Virus record (IMG/VR): IMGVR_UViG_3300038301_000548
Coordinates: 1-64,000 of that record
From: a virus
DNA length: 64,000 nucleotides
Direction: 5' to 3' (one strand)
How positions within the stretch are numbered: the first letter of the stretch is position 1; every line of letters starts with the position of its first letter. Below are positions 7,464-14,067 of the stretch, one piece after another. The translations under genes and the position numbers were made by a program. Below the pieces are notes generated by a model that worked only from the letters and a program-made list of their open reading frames with translations, did not search any database and had not been told where the DNA came from.

Positions 7464-7708
7464 AAACTTTTTTTATTTCTGTGATGGTAGGCATATTTTA
7501 GCTCCCTTCTTGAATGGGTGGCCTTGGGGCTTTTCGGAAAGTATGATGCGTCACATTGCAGCCAAGTGACCTCGTAGGGATAAGTGGCCCAAGCAATTAC
7601 CTTCGTCACCAGGCCTACTCGAAACTTACCAGAGACGGATTGCAGATTTATATTGTAACTCCTCTTGTTCCCGTAGACCGACAGCCTTACTAAATCGCCG
7701 GTCATCAT
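7460..7708 (-). CDS. VGDLV-family SH3-like small protein
   Basis: 82 residues from ATG at 7708 (ATGATG, overlapping the upstream TGA). It starts MMTGDLVRLS, then VGLVTKV and VTWLQCD strands, and a basic tail. The longer in-frame ORF reaching 7783 would run deep into the upstream gene, so the short start is preferred. Function unknown. Confidence 0.68.
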   Translation of the reverse strand: MMTGDLVRLSVYGNKRSYNINLQSVSGKFRVGLVTKVIAWATYPYEVTWLQCDASYFPKSPKATHSRRELKYAYHHRNKKSF

Positions 7709-7905
7709 CGGCCTAGGTCTCTTGCCGCCTGCACACTCCCCACATATTGATAGGCGCCCTTGTTGTATGCCGGGGCAGAGCATTTTGCTTTGCGGTTCAT
7801 CTCACGGATTGCCCGAGTCGATCCACAGTCAAGACAGGTGCGGTATCCAAGCTCAAGTCTTTTTGGGTTAAACTCGGTGTGACAGGCGACACAGACGGCT
7901 TCCAT
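7705..7905 (-). CDS. Small zinc-ribbon protein
   Basis: 66 residues. CVAC (residues 5-8) and CLDC (24-27) make a zinc ribbon at the N terminus; the rest is basic. It ends RDLGR, overlapping the next gene's start. Small Zn-ribbon proteins of this form are common in phages and bacteria; the partner is unknown. Confidence 0.7.
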   Translation of the reverse strand: MEAVCVACHTEFNPKRLELGYRTCLDCGSTRAIREMNRKAKCSAPAYNKGAYQYVGSVQAARDLGR

Positions 7906-8078
7906 TAGTGAATCTCCTGGTTTTCTAGGGGTGCAAGATAAAATTTAATATCGTTCAACACCTCGGTTAAGACAACGGCCTTATCTGGATTTTTATAATT
8001 TTCTGCAAACTTCTGGTTTACGAGTGCTATAACTGCATTAATGTTTATAGCTTCGATAAGGGTATCTTGTTCTCTCAT
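7905..8078 (-). CDS. Hypothetical small acidic protein
   Basis: 57 residues from ATG at 8078, preceded by GAGAAAGAA; TTG at 8093 is an alternative giving 62 residues. Predicted helical (LIEAININAVIALVNQKF) with a second amphipathic stretch. It abuts the zinc-ribbon gene. No motif recognised. Confidence 0.55.
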   Translation of the reverse strand: MREQDTLIEAININAVIALVNQKFAENYKNPDKAVVLTEVLNDIKFYLAPLENQEIH

Positions 8079-8089
8079 ATTTCTTTCTC

Positions 8090-8350
8090 TCAATCAACAA
8101 TGTCAGCGTGGTGGCGGGCGCGGCCGACATGGCAACTGGTAGTCATAGAGCGGAAGCCATGTCGGCCATTCGCCGTGTAATCACGGATTACTTTAAGACC
8201 TGTCTTTTCACATGTGTCGCCGATCAGCAGCCCATAAGAATATAGAGACTTTCCATCGGTTGTAAAACAGCCAGTATGATTTCTTGCTTGCTTACCCTCT
8301 GCCCAATATTGTGGAACCATGTGGTTCCGTACTCTTGCTAATTTACTCAT
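8090..8350 (-). CDS. Hypothetical protein
   Basis: 86 residues, rich in His, Arg and Gly, starting MSKLARVRNHMVPQYW. There is one CFTTDG segment and one GHGF-like patch. ATG at 8350 overlaps the upstream stop as ATGAGTAA. No family recognised. Confidence 0.55.
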   Translation of the reverse strand: MSKLARVRNHMVPQYWAEGKQARNHTGCFTTDGKSLYSYGLLIGDTCEKTGLKVIRDYTANGRHGFRSMTTSCHVGRARHHADIVD

Positions 8351-8450
8351 TTTTGTATCCTTTCACGATGAGTGGCGCGATATAAACACTAACAACTAGC
8401 ACAATGCCGGCTGCTAATAGTATTGAATCAAGAATTTTTCTGCTTATCAC
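8343..8450 (-). CDS. Micro membrane protein, 35 residues
   Basis: GTG start at 8450 inside the end of the upstream gene. A single hydrophobic helix (ILLAAGIVLVVSVYIAPLIV) has Lys/Arg on both sides. It overlaps the next gene by eight bases, so the three small genes look translationally coupled. Function unknown. Confidence 0.5.
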   Translation of the reverse strand: MISRKILDSILLAAGIVLVVSVYIAPLIVKGYKNE

Positions 8451-8595
8451 TTTTCTTGATTCTCTCTAACTCTTCCAATATCTTTATTCTATCATCACTT
8501 GGCACAGAAGTCAAGATCTTTGTTGTCTCTGGCTTGGGGAAATTTATAAGGTGCTGTGCTATGCGACGGATGGATGCACTTGAGATTCTGTTCAT
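8428..8595 (-). CDS. Hypothetical 55-residue protein
   Basis: ATG at 8595 follows TAG and GGAGAAACG, a good ribosome site. Basic N terminus (MNRISSASIRRIAQHL) and a charged amphipathic helix at the end (KILEELERIKKSDK). It could be a DNA-binding or regulatory peptide, but this is only composition. Confidence 0.55.
   Translation of the reverse strand: MNRISSASIRRIAQHLINFPKPETTKILTSVPSDDRIKILEELERIKKSDKQKNS
8486..8514 (-). promoter_or_regulatory. Possible internal promoter
   Basis: Leftward TTGACT (8509-8514), 17-bp spacer, TAGAAT (8486-8491), inside the gene at 8428-8595. It could give extra transcription of the micro membrane gene and those after it. Confidence 0.45.
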
Positions 8596-8604
8596 TCGTT
8601 TCTC

Positions 8605-8781
8605 CTATTGTTTTACAGCGTGGATTTGGCCGACGAGGACTATCTTCCAGTCGAGGCCGTGGCTATGACGAAAAAGGTAAGCAGACTGTGCAGCTTCTTC
8701 AAAGGTCATTTTGTTTACAATTTTTTGCACTCTGGAGTCTTCAGATTCCAGTATAATTACGTATGGCTTTTCATCAATCAT
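8605..8781 (-). CDS. Hypothetical 58-residue protein
   Basis: ATG at 8781 overlaps the upstream stop. The sequence reads as a small alpha/beta domain: YVIILES, a charged helix (FEEAAQSAYLFRHSHG), then WKIVLVGQI. The pattern is typical of small phage proteins in early clusters; no family name can be given. Confidence 0.55.
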   Translation of the reverse strand: MIDEKPYVIILESEDSRVQKIVNKMTFEEAAQSAYLFRHSHGLDWKIVLVGQIHAVKQ

Positions 8782-9034
8782 TTTGGTGGTGTCCTGGATA
8801 CATCACGCTGATATGGTAACAGTCTGCAACGTCAACCCGAATGGGTCTGTTTTTATTGCCCTCAACCATCAGCTTTAAGTTTGCATACACTTTTTTGTTC
8901 TTTATATCTATGTCCAGGCCGACGACGCGGGCCTGGTATTTCTGCCCGTTTGACACTTTCACTCTATCCCCTGCTCTAATTTTATTAGGGTTCCATTGAT
9001 CAAACAATTTTTCGATGTCTCGATTTGAAGTCAT
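8774..9034 (-). CDS. SH3/KOW-like small protein
   Basis: 86 residues. Core AGDRVKVSNG, then ARVVGLDIDI, VYANLKLMV and RPIRVDVADC. This is a KOW/SH3-like strand order but diverged from the VGDLV cassette family. It is the first gene of the promoter at 9066-9094. Function unknown. Confidence 0.6.
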   Translation of the reverse strand: MTSNRDIEKLFDQWNPNKIRAGDRVKVSNGQKYQARVVGLDIDIKNKKVYANLKLMVEGNKNRPIRVDVADCYHISVMYPGHHQND

Positions 9035-9065
9035 ACTTATTCCTTTCCTTAATTCTTACTCTACC

Positions 9066-9094
9066 AGTATACACCATTTAAGACGTAAAGTCAA
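9066..9094 (-). promoter_or_regulatory. Sigma-70-type promoter
   Basis: Leftward TTGACT (9089-9094), 17-bp spacer, TATACT (9066-9071), directly downstream of the tRNA-Lys gene. It drives 8774-9034 and following genes. Confidence 0.8.
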
Positions 9095-9102
9095 TAAAAA
9101 AG

Positions 9103-9175
9103 TGGAGCACCTGGGACTCGAACCCAGAACCAGCGGATTAAAAGTCCGATGCGCTGCCAATTGCGCCAGTGCTCC
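9103..9175 (-). tRNA. tRNA-Lys (anticodon TTT)
   Basis: Cloverleaf on the minus strand: acceptor GGAGCAC/GTGCTCC, D stem GCGC/GCGC, anticodon loop CTTTTAA giving TTT, T stem CTGGG/CCCAG with loop TTCGAGT. The anticodon stem has one T-C mismatch at its top pair. 73 bases including the discriminator A; CCA is not encoded. It reads AAA/AAG lysine codons, which fit the AT-leaning phage genes. Confidence 0.93.
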
Positions 9176-9180
9176 ACATA

Positions 9181-9327
9181 CTACGCTACTTGGATTTTAC
9201 TAAATTTAATCTTCTGGCCATGTTCTGCCAAGAGCGCCTTCTTTTTTTTCTCACAAATCTTTTTGATCGCATAGATGTGCTCTGTTGGTTCTTTATCTAT
9301 TTTATATGTCAAGTGGTAGATCGTCAT
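9181..9327 (-). CDS. Hypothetical 48-residue basic protein
   Basis: ATG at 9327 overlaps the upstream TGA as ATGA. Lys-rich (KKICEKKKKALL) with a short beta-like start (MTIYHLTYKI). It lies between the cassette gene and tRNA-Lys. Function unknown. Confidence 0.5.
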   Translation of the reverse strand: MTIYHLTYKIDKEPTEHIYAIKKICEKKKKALLAEHGQKIKFSKIQVA

Positions 9328-9521
9328 GCCTCACTCACCATGTCTAAGCTGTCGAATGTGGTCCAAAAGGAACCGTAAGCATCGGCCCATCTTACTCTAA
9401 CCGTTGAACATTCAAGCGTTCCATCGCGTCTTGACCGAGGATTGGTCGCGATGACAACCCCGATCTTGGTGACGCTGTACAACTCGGTCTTTTTCTTCTT
9501 AACTAAGTCGCCAATTTTCAT
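9324..9521 (-). CDS. VGDLV-family SH3-like small protein
   Basis: 65 residues from ATG at 9521, starting MKIGDLVKKK, with KIGVVIATN, VRVRWADAYG and a C-terminal MVSEA that resembles the ISESR ending. A longer reading frame to 9557 overlaps the upstream gene; the conserved start argues for 9521. Confidence 0.72.
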   Translation of the reverse strand: MKIGDLVKKKKTELYSVTKIGVVIATNPRSRRDGTLECSTVRVRWADAYGSFWTTFDSLDMVSEA

Positions 9522-9531
9522 GAAGGGTCCA

Positions 9532-9834
9532 TTATTGCGGCCATGGGCCGGCGACACAGTTGTCGTTGCCGGGTGGAGTTACGGGTATGTTCTCTAAGTA
9601 TTCTTGATACTTTTTTGTTAGGGACCAGTGAACTTCCATAGTGGACTCCTCAATGGATCCCTCAACCTTGCCTTCACAAATACATGCCAAAAGATTGCAA
9701 AAAACTTCCATTGAGTTGGGACTGTCTAGTGTCCCATCCTGGTATGCATCGGCAATTGCATACAAGATCTTAGTTGCTTGCTTATTAATGTTTTTTTTCG
9801 CTTCCACGAATCCGATCTCATCGTAATGAAACAT
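9532..9834 (-). CDS. Hypothetical acidic protein
   Basis: 100 residues, helical N-terminal part (AKKNINKQATKILYAIADAY), Cys-containing middle (CNLLACICEG) and Pro-rich end. ATG at 9834 is preceded by AGGAAAGG. Possibly a four-helix phage protein; no family recognised. Confidence 0.55.
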   Translation of the reverse strand: MFHYDEIGFVEAKKNINKQATKILYAIADAYQDGTLDSPNSMEVFCNLLACICEGKVEGSIEESTMEVHWSLTKKYQEYLENIPVTPPGNDNCVAGPWPQ

Positions 9835-9854
9835 GCTTCTACCTTTCCTGTAGT

Positions 9855-10094
9855 TTATGTGTATTTAACTAATCCATGCTGTGTGGGTCTTATGTCGCTA
9901 TCATCGAAATGGTATATGCACTGTTCCTCGTGAAGAAGAGTGATCGCCTGACGGAAATCTATCTTTGTTATATTGAAACCCAATTCAGAAGAATAAGAAG
10001 TAACGTCATCATACAAAGATAGATAAGTTGTCTGTCTGCCTGGCTCATATGGTACCGCTTCCATTATCAGCTTCTTAACTCTGTTTACTTTCAC
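9855..10094 (-). CDS. Hypothetical protein, possible winged-helix fold
   Basis: 79 residues from GTG at 10094, chosen because AGGAAAAA precedes it and GTGA overlaps the upstream stop; a TTG at 10112 would add six residues. Basic start (MKVNRVKKLIMEAV), then helices and YHFDDSDIRPTQHG, a helix-turn-helix plus wing-like layout. Role unknown, possibly regulatory. Confidence 0.5.
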   Translation of the reverse strand: MKVNRVKKLIMEAVPYEPGRQTTYLSLYDDVTSYSSELGFNITKIDFRQAITLLHEEQCIYHFDDSDIRPTQHGLVKYT

Positions 10095-10183
10095 TTTTTC
10101 CTGCTTCTCCAATAGTCAAATAAAACAGAACCAACAAATATCGCTATCGAGAGTTGTAAAATATTTATCACCAAGTCCATCAT
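10091..10183 (-). CDS. Micro membrane protein, 30 residues
   Basis: ATGATG start at 10183. One hydrophobic helix (LVINILQLSIAIFVGSVLF) followed by DYWRSRKK. The gene follows the promoter at 10214-10242 and overlaps the next gene by four bases. Function unknown; the basic tail suggests the C terminus is in the cytoplasm. Confidence 0.5.
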   Translation of the reverse strand: MMDLVINILQLSIAIFVGSVLFDYWRSRKK

Positions 10184-11463
10184 TTTCTGATCTCAACCTT
10201 TCTTCTTAATACTACTATACCAAGAAAAGCAAGAAAAGTCAATAAAAAACTTTGACTATTTTCAGTACTGAAAGTTGAGCATCCGACGTGGGTCTCGGGA
10301 CCAGTAACCACCAGCCTAAACTTATGCTGCACTGTTGGCGCTGATTCACCATTGGGCCCTTCGAAAAGCGGCTCAAGACTGATTGACATCTCGTATGTTC
10401 CTGGTTGATCCGGGACAAAGCTTGGCATCTCTGGTAAAAGATATTGATATAACGACGCGTCGAGTGTGTATCCAATTGGGTTTGCGATGGTGCTTCGCGA
10501 CCTATGAGGTCGCTTGATGATCGACCAAGTATAATGTCCTGGCTGAGCTTCCCTATTCATAAACAGCCGGAAGTTGACCGTCTCTCCGACGCCTAAAGAC
10601 AAATCAGGGGAGTAAACTTTTAACTCGGCTGTTGGATCTAGACAGTTCTCCTCATCACCATAGACTACAAAGCAATAGTAGTCGTCACAGGCATCGTCGC
10701 CCTTGCCATCTCGGTCGCGGTCCTTCTGGCCTGGGTTGTGTACGCCATTGCAGTTATCTTGATGGTTTGGCACAGTATCCCCGTCCAGATCTGGGTCACA
10801 GACGTCACCTAAACCATCCAGGTCTGTGTCATACTGCTTCGGATTAAATACGCCAGGGCAGTTATCAGGATTATCGCCAAAATCAGATATATTATCAGAG
10901 TCCTGGTCAACAAAGCACTGAGAAAGATCTTCAGGTAAGCCCGGGGACATCGGACATGTATCGACATCATTTAATTCACCATCGTTGTCGATATCAGGGT
11001 CGCACGAGTCACCCATATTGTCGGAATCAGTGTCAATCTGAGCTTTATTGTAAACTGTTTTGCAGTTATCTATCGTGTTTTGGATGCCGTCGCCGTCTAG
11101 GTCCAAGTCACAGGTGTCGCCGATGCCGTCACCGTCAAGGTCAAATTGTTCTTCATTTCTGGTTGTGCGGCAGTTATCACAGGCATCGCCGCGCTGATCT
11201 CCGTCGCGATCAAACTGTTCGCGGTTGGGGGTGCGAGGGCAGTTATCATACGAGTCCTCGATGCCATCATCGTCATAGTCATCGGCTCGCTGGTATGTGT
11301 CTCCCAAGTCAGTATTGGCAACCAAGATAGAACCTCCACCACCATCGGTGCCACCTCCTGATACTTCGGGTGTACCGCATTCAGCATAATTGTTGTCACA
11401 CTCAAATGGTTGTGCGTATACTGTGCCAGACGCCAGTAGCGCAATGATTATATTTTTTAACAT
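10180..11463 (-). CDS. Secreted thrombospondin type 3 repeat protein, MYXO-CTERM-like tail
   Basis: 427 residues from ATG at 11463, which has AGGAGAAAAC in front; a longer ORF to 11484 lacks this. A signal peptide (about 1-17, ending VYAQ) is followed by a Gly-rich linker and at least seven calcium-binding DxDxDGxxDxxDNC repeats (about 55-265). An Ig/PKD-like beta domain (about 275-385) comes next. The tail is GCS, a 16-residue hydrophobic stretch and RRK, resembling the MYXO-CTERM sorting signal of Myxococcota. Family knowledge: such proteins are exported and anchored at the cell surface. In a phage it may alter the host surface or be a host-derived cargo gene. Confidence 0.8.
   Translation of the reverse strand: MLKNIIIALLASGTVYAQPFECDNNYAECGTPEVSGGGTDGGGGSILVANTDLGDTYQRADDYDDDGIEDSYDNCPRTPNREQFDRDGDQRGDACDNCRTTRNEEQFDLDGDGIGDTCDLDLDGDGIQNTIDNCKTVYNKAQIDTDSDNMGDSCDPDIDNDGELNDVDTCPMSPGLPEDLSQCFVDQDSDNISDFGDNPDNCPGVFNPKQYDTDLDGLGDVCDPDLDGDTVPNHQDNCNGVHNPGQKDRDRDGKGDDACDDYYCFVVYGDEENCLDPTAELKVYSPDLSLGVGETVNFRLFMNREAQPGHYTWSIIKRPHRSRSTIANPIGYTLDASLYQYLLPEMPSFVPDQPGTYEMSISLEPLFEGPNGESAPTVQHKFRLVVTGPETHVGCSTFSTENSQSFLLTFLAFLGIVVLRRKVEIRK
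10214..10242 (-). promoter_or_regulatory. Sigma-70-type promoter inside a coding end
   Basis: Leftward TTGACT (10237-10242), 17-bp spacer, TATAGT (10214-10219). It lies wholly within the codons for the C-terminal hydrophobic segment of the thrombospondin-repeat protein and drives 10091-10183. Confidence 0.7.
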
Positions 11464-11523
11464 GTTTTCTCCTTTTGTTCGCAACTTTGGTTAGCCAACT
11501 GAGCTGCTTCAGCATATTGTGTT

Positions 11524-11532
11524 ATTATATCA
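11524..11532 (-). promoter_or_regulatory. Possible extended -10 promoter
   Basis: TGATATAAT reads as TGn plus TATAAT, about 60 bases before the thrombospondin-repeat start codon. There is no good -35. The TGA is also the stop codon of the gene at 11530-11700. Confidence 0.4.
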
Positions 11533-11700
11533 TAACTTTCTAAAACTTTTATAGGTTCCTTTTCTCACCCAATCAAGAGCATCGACGTCCTGCCAATGGA
11601 CTCTATACCAAATCTCATAAGGCGGAAACCTATTATTGTTCTTTATCTCAACGATGATACCTCGTGAGCCTCGCATCTCTACTAAGTCACCGATTTTCAC
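11530..11700 (-). CDS. VGDLV-cassette SH3-like small protein
   Basis: 56 residues, GTG start, beginning MKIGDLVEM. The V-to-I change comes with an S-to-N change in the end of the upstream protein (ISENR), because both are read from the same bases. It is the last gene of the large array and ends RKL rather than SESR. Strands RGIIVEI and YRVHWQD fit the barrel. Confidence 0.75.
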   Translation of the reverse strand: MKIGDLVEMRGSRGIIVEIKNNNRFPPYEIWYRVHWQDVDALDWVRKGTYKSFRKL

Positions 11701-11848
11701 TGATAACCTCCAGAGATGACTCGTGGACGAAGATTGTCACTCCGTCTGTCCTTAAAACGTCGAAATACCCTTTACCTTGCAGCATACTGATGATGACGCC
11801 AATCGTGTCATGGTTGCGGTATAATCTCACCAAATCACCGACTTTCAC
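11687..11848 (-). CDS. VGDLV-cassette SH3-like small protein
   Basis: 53 residues, GTG start, MKVGDLVRLY to EVISENR. It overlaps both neighbours by 14 bases. TIGVIIS and YFDVLRTDG are the second and third strands. One of the shortest members, close to the minimal unit. Confidence 0.78.
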   Translation of the reverse strand: MKVGDLVRLYRNHDTIGVIISMLQGKGYFDVLRTDGVTIFVHESSLEVISENR

Positions 11849-12029
11849 TTAATTTCCTCAAAGACGTTTCTGAAGCAGTGCCAACTCCACCATGGTGCCA
11901 CAGTATTCTATAGTCAGGGGTATCATATCTGTTGATAAGCCAATCAACACTGAACCCGAGAATGATTCCAACAGGCTTGTTCTTTTCTTTTGCTGGTAGT
12001 GCTATACAGACTAAATCACCGACTTTCAC
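11835..12029 (-). CDS. VGDLV-cassette SH3-like small protein
   Basis: 64 residues, GTG start, MKVGDLVCIA to RKLSESR, with VGIILGF and YRILWHHGG strands. 14-base overlaps on both sides. Confidence 0.8.
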   Translation of the reverse strand: MKVGDLVCIALPAKEKNKPVGIILGFSVDWLINRYDTPDYRILWHHGGVGTASETSLRKLSESR

Positions 12030-12216
12030 TGAGAAGCCTTGCGCTGTGTTCTATTTGCCTGCCTAGTGCAATGCACTTCCCATCTGTCATGACGAGCCAA
12101 TCATATTCATAAGAGTCGCTCCTTGGTAGTTTCTTAATCAAAATAGCAACATAACTTTTCAAGTCAAAATGATTGCCTACTCCACGAGACAACCTCACTA
12201 AATCACCGACTTTCAC
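12016..12216 (-). CDS. VGDLV-cassette SH3-like small protein
   Basis: 66 residues, GTG start, MKVGDLVRLS to RLLSESR. YVAILIKK and YDWLVMTDGK form the middle strands. Both junctions are the standard 14-base overlap. Confidence 0.8.
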   Translation of the reverse strand: MKVGDLVRLSRGVGNHFDLKSYVAILIKKLPRSDSYEYDWLVMTDGKCIALGRQIEHSARLLSESR

Positions 12217-12388
12217 TGATTAACTCCAAGTTCCATGCGCGACATAACTGCTTTCTCTTCCCAGTGTAACACTCTTTGCTCCAAAGCACCAAATAGGCGA
12301 CGAAATCACCGAAGCTCTCACGTTTTAAGACAATACCTGTCATATCCAAAGAACCTTGGCGATACCTTACCAAATCACCGACATTCAC
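12203..12388 (-). CDS. VGDLV-cassette SH3-like small protein
   Basis: 61 residues, GTG start. The N terminus is MNVGDLVRY, and the upstream gene ends SECR instead of SESR: the single change that makes Lys to Asn here makes Ser to Cys there. It ends ELISESR. Confidence 0.8.
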   Translation of the reverse strand: MNVGDLVRYRQGSLDMTGIVLKRESFGDFVAYLVLWSKECYTGKRKQLCRAWNLELISESR

Positions 12389-12563
12389 TGATCACCTCCA
12401 ATGCTTTATAGCTCCAAAGCCTTTTGCCATGCGGCGTGAGGACGTGAACGTCTGGATTTAAGAAAGGGCACTTCTCATAACTCGGACAATTTCCAGCATA
12501 ACCAATGCCTGTCACGATGCCTGTGTGTCCTTGGCCGTTCTTTACTAAATCACCGAGCTTCAC
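12375..12563 (-). CDS. VGDLV-cassette SH3-like small protein
   Basis: 62 residues, GTG start at 12563, MKLGDLVKNG to EVISECR. Clear close paralogue of the gene at 14773-14958: shared GxGY(A/T)G, VxVLTPHxK and ALEVISE segments. First gene after the promoter at 12602-12630, so this block starts with its own transcript. Confidence 0.8.
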   Translation of the reverse strand: MKLGDLVKNGQGHTGIVTGIGYAGNCPSYEKCPFLNPDVHVLTPHGKRLWSYKALEVISECR

Positions 12564-12601
12564 TACTAGTCTCTGTCTTTCTCTATTGTTTCTACTATTA
12601 T

Positions 12602-12630
12602 AGTATAACAGGTAAGCTACTGAAAGTCAA
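12602..12630 (-). promoter_or_regulatory. Sigma-70-type promoter, stop codon in -35
   Basis: Leftward TTGACT (12625-12630), 17-bp spacer, TATACT (12602-12607). The stop TGA (12627-12629) of the preceding cassette gene is within the -35 hexamer. Nearly identical to the promoters at 231, 13329 and 14265. Confidence 0.85.
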
Positions 12631-12797
12631 GGTTTTTCTATGACTAGCTCTAAGTAATTTTTAGCGATCCACTCTGAGCCGTTTTGAGTGTACACTTTCA
12701 CCATGGTGCCTCTCGTGGGCGTCTCGATAACGACACCCAGCCACTCAGTAGCTCCGGCTTGGGGGAACCTATCTCTAACTAAATCGCCGGCATTCAC
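12627..12797 (-). CDS. VGDLV-cassette SH3-like small protein
   Basis: 56 residues, GTG start, MNAGDLVRDR, ending VIEKP. The EKP ending marks a cassette that precedes a promoter. GVVIETP and VKVYTQNG strands fit the family. It overlaps the upstream gene by 23 bases because the usual upstream stop (CGG TGA) has become CGG CGA. Confidence 0.75.
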   Translation of the reverse strand: MNAGDLVRDRFPQAGATEWLGVVIETPTRGTMVKVYTQNGSEWIAKNYLELVIEKP

Positions 12798-12987
12798 TGA
12801 TTAGCTCCATATCCTCTTCACGGTAATACCAGTTCTGTTTTCCGTCATTTATTATCCAGTACCCTTTATCCGTCCACAGCGATGGGCTTGGATAAGATGG
12901 CTTGCCATAATACCCTACCACTACGCAAATAATATCTCTTATCTCCCAGCCTTTGGATCTAACCTTCACTAAATCGCCGGACGTCAC
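12775..12987 (-). CDS. VGDLV-cassette SH3-like small protein
   Basis: 70 residues, GTG start, MTSGDLVKVR. Because the junction carries GGC for GGT, it reads through the normal stop and ends SECRRFS. ICVVVGY and YWIINDGK strands. A natural example of how a junction mutation lengthens one protein and alters the next. Confidence 0.75.
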   Translation of the reverse strand: MTSGDLVKVRSKGWEIRDIICVVVGYYGKPSYPSPSLWTDKGYWIINDGKQNWYYREEDMELISECRRFS

Positions 12988-13132
12988 TTACAACCTCGCA
13001 TCCACTGGTAACCCACCAGGCTGTCTTGTTATTCGAATGGACTTTTATCGTACCACCAGCACCGTTGACGTATAACACAACACCAATGTCAGTCCAATGG
13101 CCATAATACTTCACCAAGTCACCGACTTTCAC
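12959..13132 (-). CDS. VGDLV-cassette SH3-like small protein
   Basis: 57 residues, GTG start, MKVGDLVKYY. It also loses the junction stop and ends VRRFSEG, overlapping the next gene by 29 bases. IGVVLYV and IKVHSNNK strands. Confidence 0.75.
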   Translation of the reverse strand: MKVGDLVKYYGHWTDIGVVLYVNGAGGTIKVHSNNKTAWWVTSGCEVVSDVRRFSEG

Positions 13133-13301
13133 TGATAACCTCTAAAAGTCTTTCGTTTAATGTCTGCTTTAGGTTTCCGTCCAAAGATAAGATAACAAAG
13201 GCTTGTCCGCTCGAATTCGCGAAAGATAGATCTTCACGTTTTCCCACGATAAGGTAGCGTGTTCCGTATCGGATTGTCTTCACCAAATCACCGACTTTCA
13301 T
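13119..13301 (-). CDS. VGDLV-cassette SH3-like small protein
   Basis: 60 residues, ATG start at 13301 with a GGAG ribosome site; first gene of the promoter at 13329-13357. MKVGDLVKTI to EVISESR. RYLIVGK and FVILSLDG strands. Confidence 0.8.
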   Translation of the reverse strand: MKVGDLVKTIRYGTRYLIVGKREDLSFANSSGQAFVILSLDGNLKQTLNERLLEVISESR

Positions 13302-13395
13302 TTGAGTTCTCCATTTCTCTATATTATAAGTATAACAGGTAAACCACTGAAAGTCAAGGCTTTTTTTCGCTGAGTAGCTTTAAATCGTAGTCCCA
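13284..13395. repeat. 112-bp perfect direct repeat, copy 1
   Basis: Identical, by eye, to 14220-14331. It covers a cassette start, its ribosome site, the promoter and the last codons of the upstream cassette gene. The two copies are 936 bp apart and flank five cassette genes, marking a duplicated promoter-plus-junction unit. Confidence 0.85.
13329..13357 (-). promoter_or_regulatory. Sigma-70-type promoter, stop codon in -35
   Basis: Leftward TTGACT (13352-13357), 17-bp spacer, TATACT (13329-13334); the TGA at 13354-13356 ends the preceding gene. Confidence 0.85.
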
Positions 13396-13548
13396 CACAT
13401 TGTTTCCAATCGTGCCGTTTTGCCACAAGACTTTGAAAGCCTTGTTTAGACGCGGAGAGCCTAGCCGGCCTTCACCCACAAGCACACCAATCTTCGTTGG
13501 TAATGAGCGAGAAGGATAGTTGTCTTTCACCAAATCACCGACTTTCAC
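13354..13548 (-). CDS. VGDLV-cassette SH3-like small protein, pre-promoter type
   Basis: 64 residues, GTG start, MKVGDLVKDN, ending LLSEKKP. Close paralogue of 14290-14475, sharing KVLWQNG and WDYDLKLLSEKKP. The stop is fused into the next promoter's -35. Confidence 0.8.
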   Translation of the reverse strand: MKVGDLVKDNYPSRSLPTKIGVLVGEGRLGSPRLNKAFKVLWQNGTIGNNVWDYDLKLLSEKKP

Positions 13549-13738
13549 TGATTACCTCCAAGAATCTTATGTCGATTGGTCTGATACCATCTTGACCAAT
13601 CCACATCACGTTTTTGTACCTAACTACATAGGGGCTTTCGTCGGGGTAGGCAGTATTGCCGAAGTCGCCAGTGACTATTCCAAGCAAAATATCTTTCTGC
13701 CCCTTGTGAATATATTTCACCAAATCACCTACTTTCAC
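13535..13738 (-). CDS. VGDLV-cassette SH3-like small protein
   Basis: 67 residues, GTG start, MKVGDLVKYI to EVISESR, with LLGIVTGD and YVVRYKNV strands. Standard 14-base overlaps with both neighbours. Confidence 0.8.
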   Translation of the reverse strand: MKVGDLVKYIHKGQKDILLGIVTGDFGNTAYPDESPYVVRYKNVMWIGQDGIRPIDIRFLEVISESR

Positions 13739-13874
13739 TGATTAACTCCAGATCTGGCTTAGTGGTCCAATACCATTTTCCACTTGGATAAAGGACACGA
13801 TAGTTGTTGAACATAATCTCTACGAGTATGCCAACGCCAAACTCGTATGTCTCGACTAAATCACCGACTTTCAC
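13725..13874 (-). CDS. VGDLV-cassette SH3-like small protein, minimal
   Basis: 49 residues from GTG at 13874: MKVGDLVETY to ELISESR. A longer frame to 13979 exists but lies in the upstream cassette. VGILVEI and YRVLYPSGK strands. The shortest intact member, so it defines the core domain. Confidence 0.78.
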   Translation of the reverse strand: MKVGDLVETYEFGVGILVEIMFNNYRVLYPSGKWYWTTKPDLELISESR

Positions 13875-14067
13875 TGATAACCTCAAACTCACCAGGTCGG
13901 TCGCGACGGACAGGGCGGTCTGGATACAATACCATGAGCCAGTAACCGTGAAACGCAGGATTTGGCCCGAGGGGATCAACGTGCTTGCCGGTTACGATTG
14001 CAACTGTCCCTGCTTGGTGTGGTTCAATCTTGCCCCAACGCTTCTTAACTAGGTCACCGACTTTCAT
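13861..14067 (-). CDS. VGDLV-cassette SH3-like small protein
   Basis: 68 residues, ATG start overlapping the upstream TAA as TAATG. MKVGDLVKKR to EVISESR; VAIVTGK and YWLMVLYPDR strands; unusually Pro/Arg-rich loop near the end. Confidence 0.8.
   Translation of the reverse strand: MKVGDLVKKRWGKIEPHQAGTVAIVTGKHVDPLGPNPAFHGYWLMVLYPDRPVRRDRPGEFEVISESR

Noticed and set aside
10956-11330. Plus-strand ORFs with many His, Arg and Cys
   Set aside because: They are antisense shadows of the repeated Asp/Gly codons of the thrombospondin-repeat gene; no ribosome sites.
13725-13979. Longer N-terminal extension of the cassette gene
   Set aside because: The extension runs through the upstream cassette in a wrong frame; the conserved GTG start at 13874 with GAGG ribosome site explains the gene.
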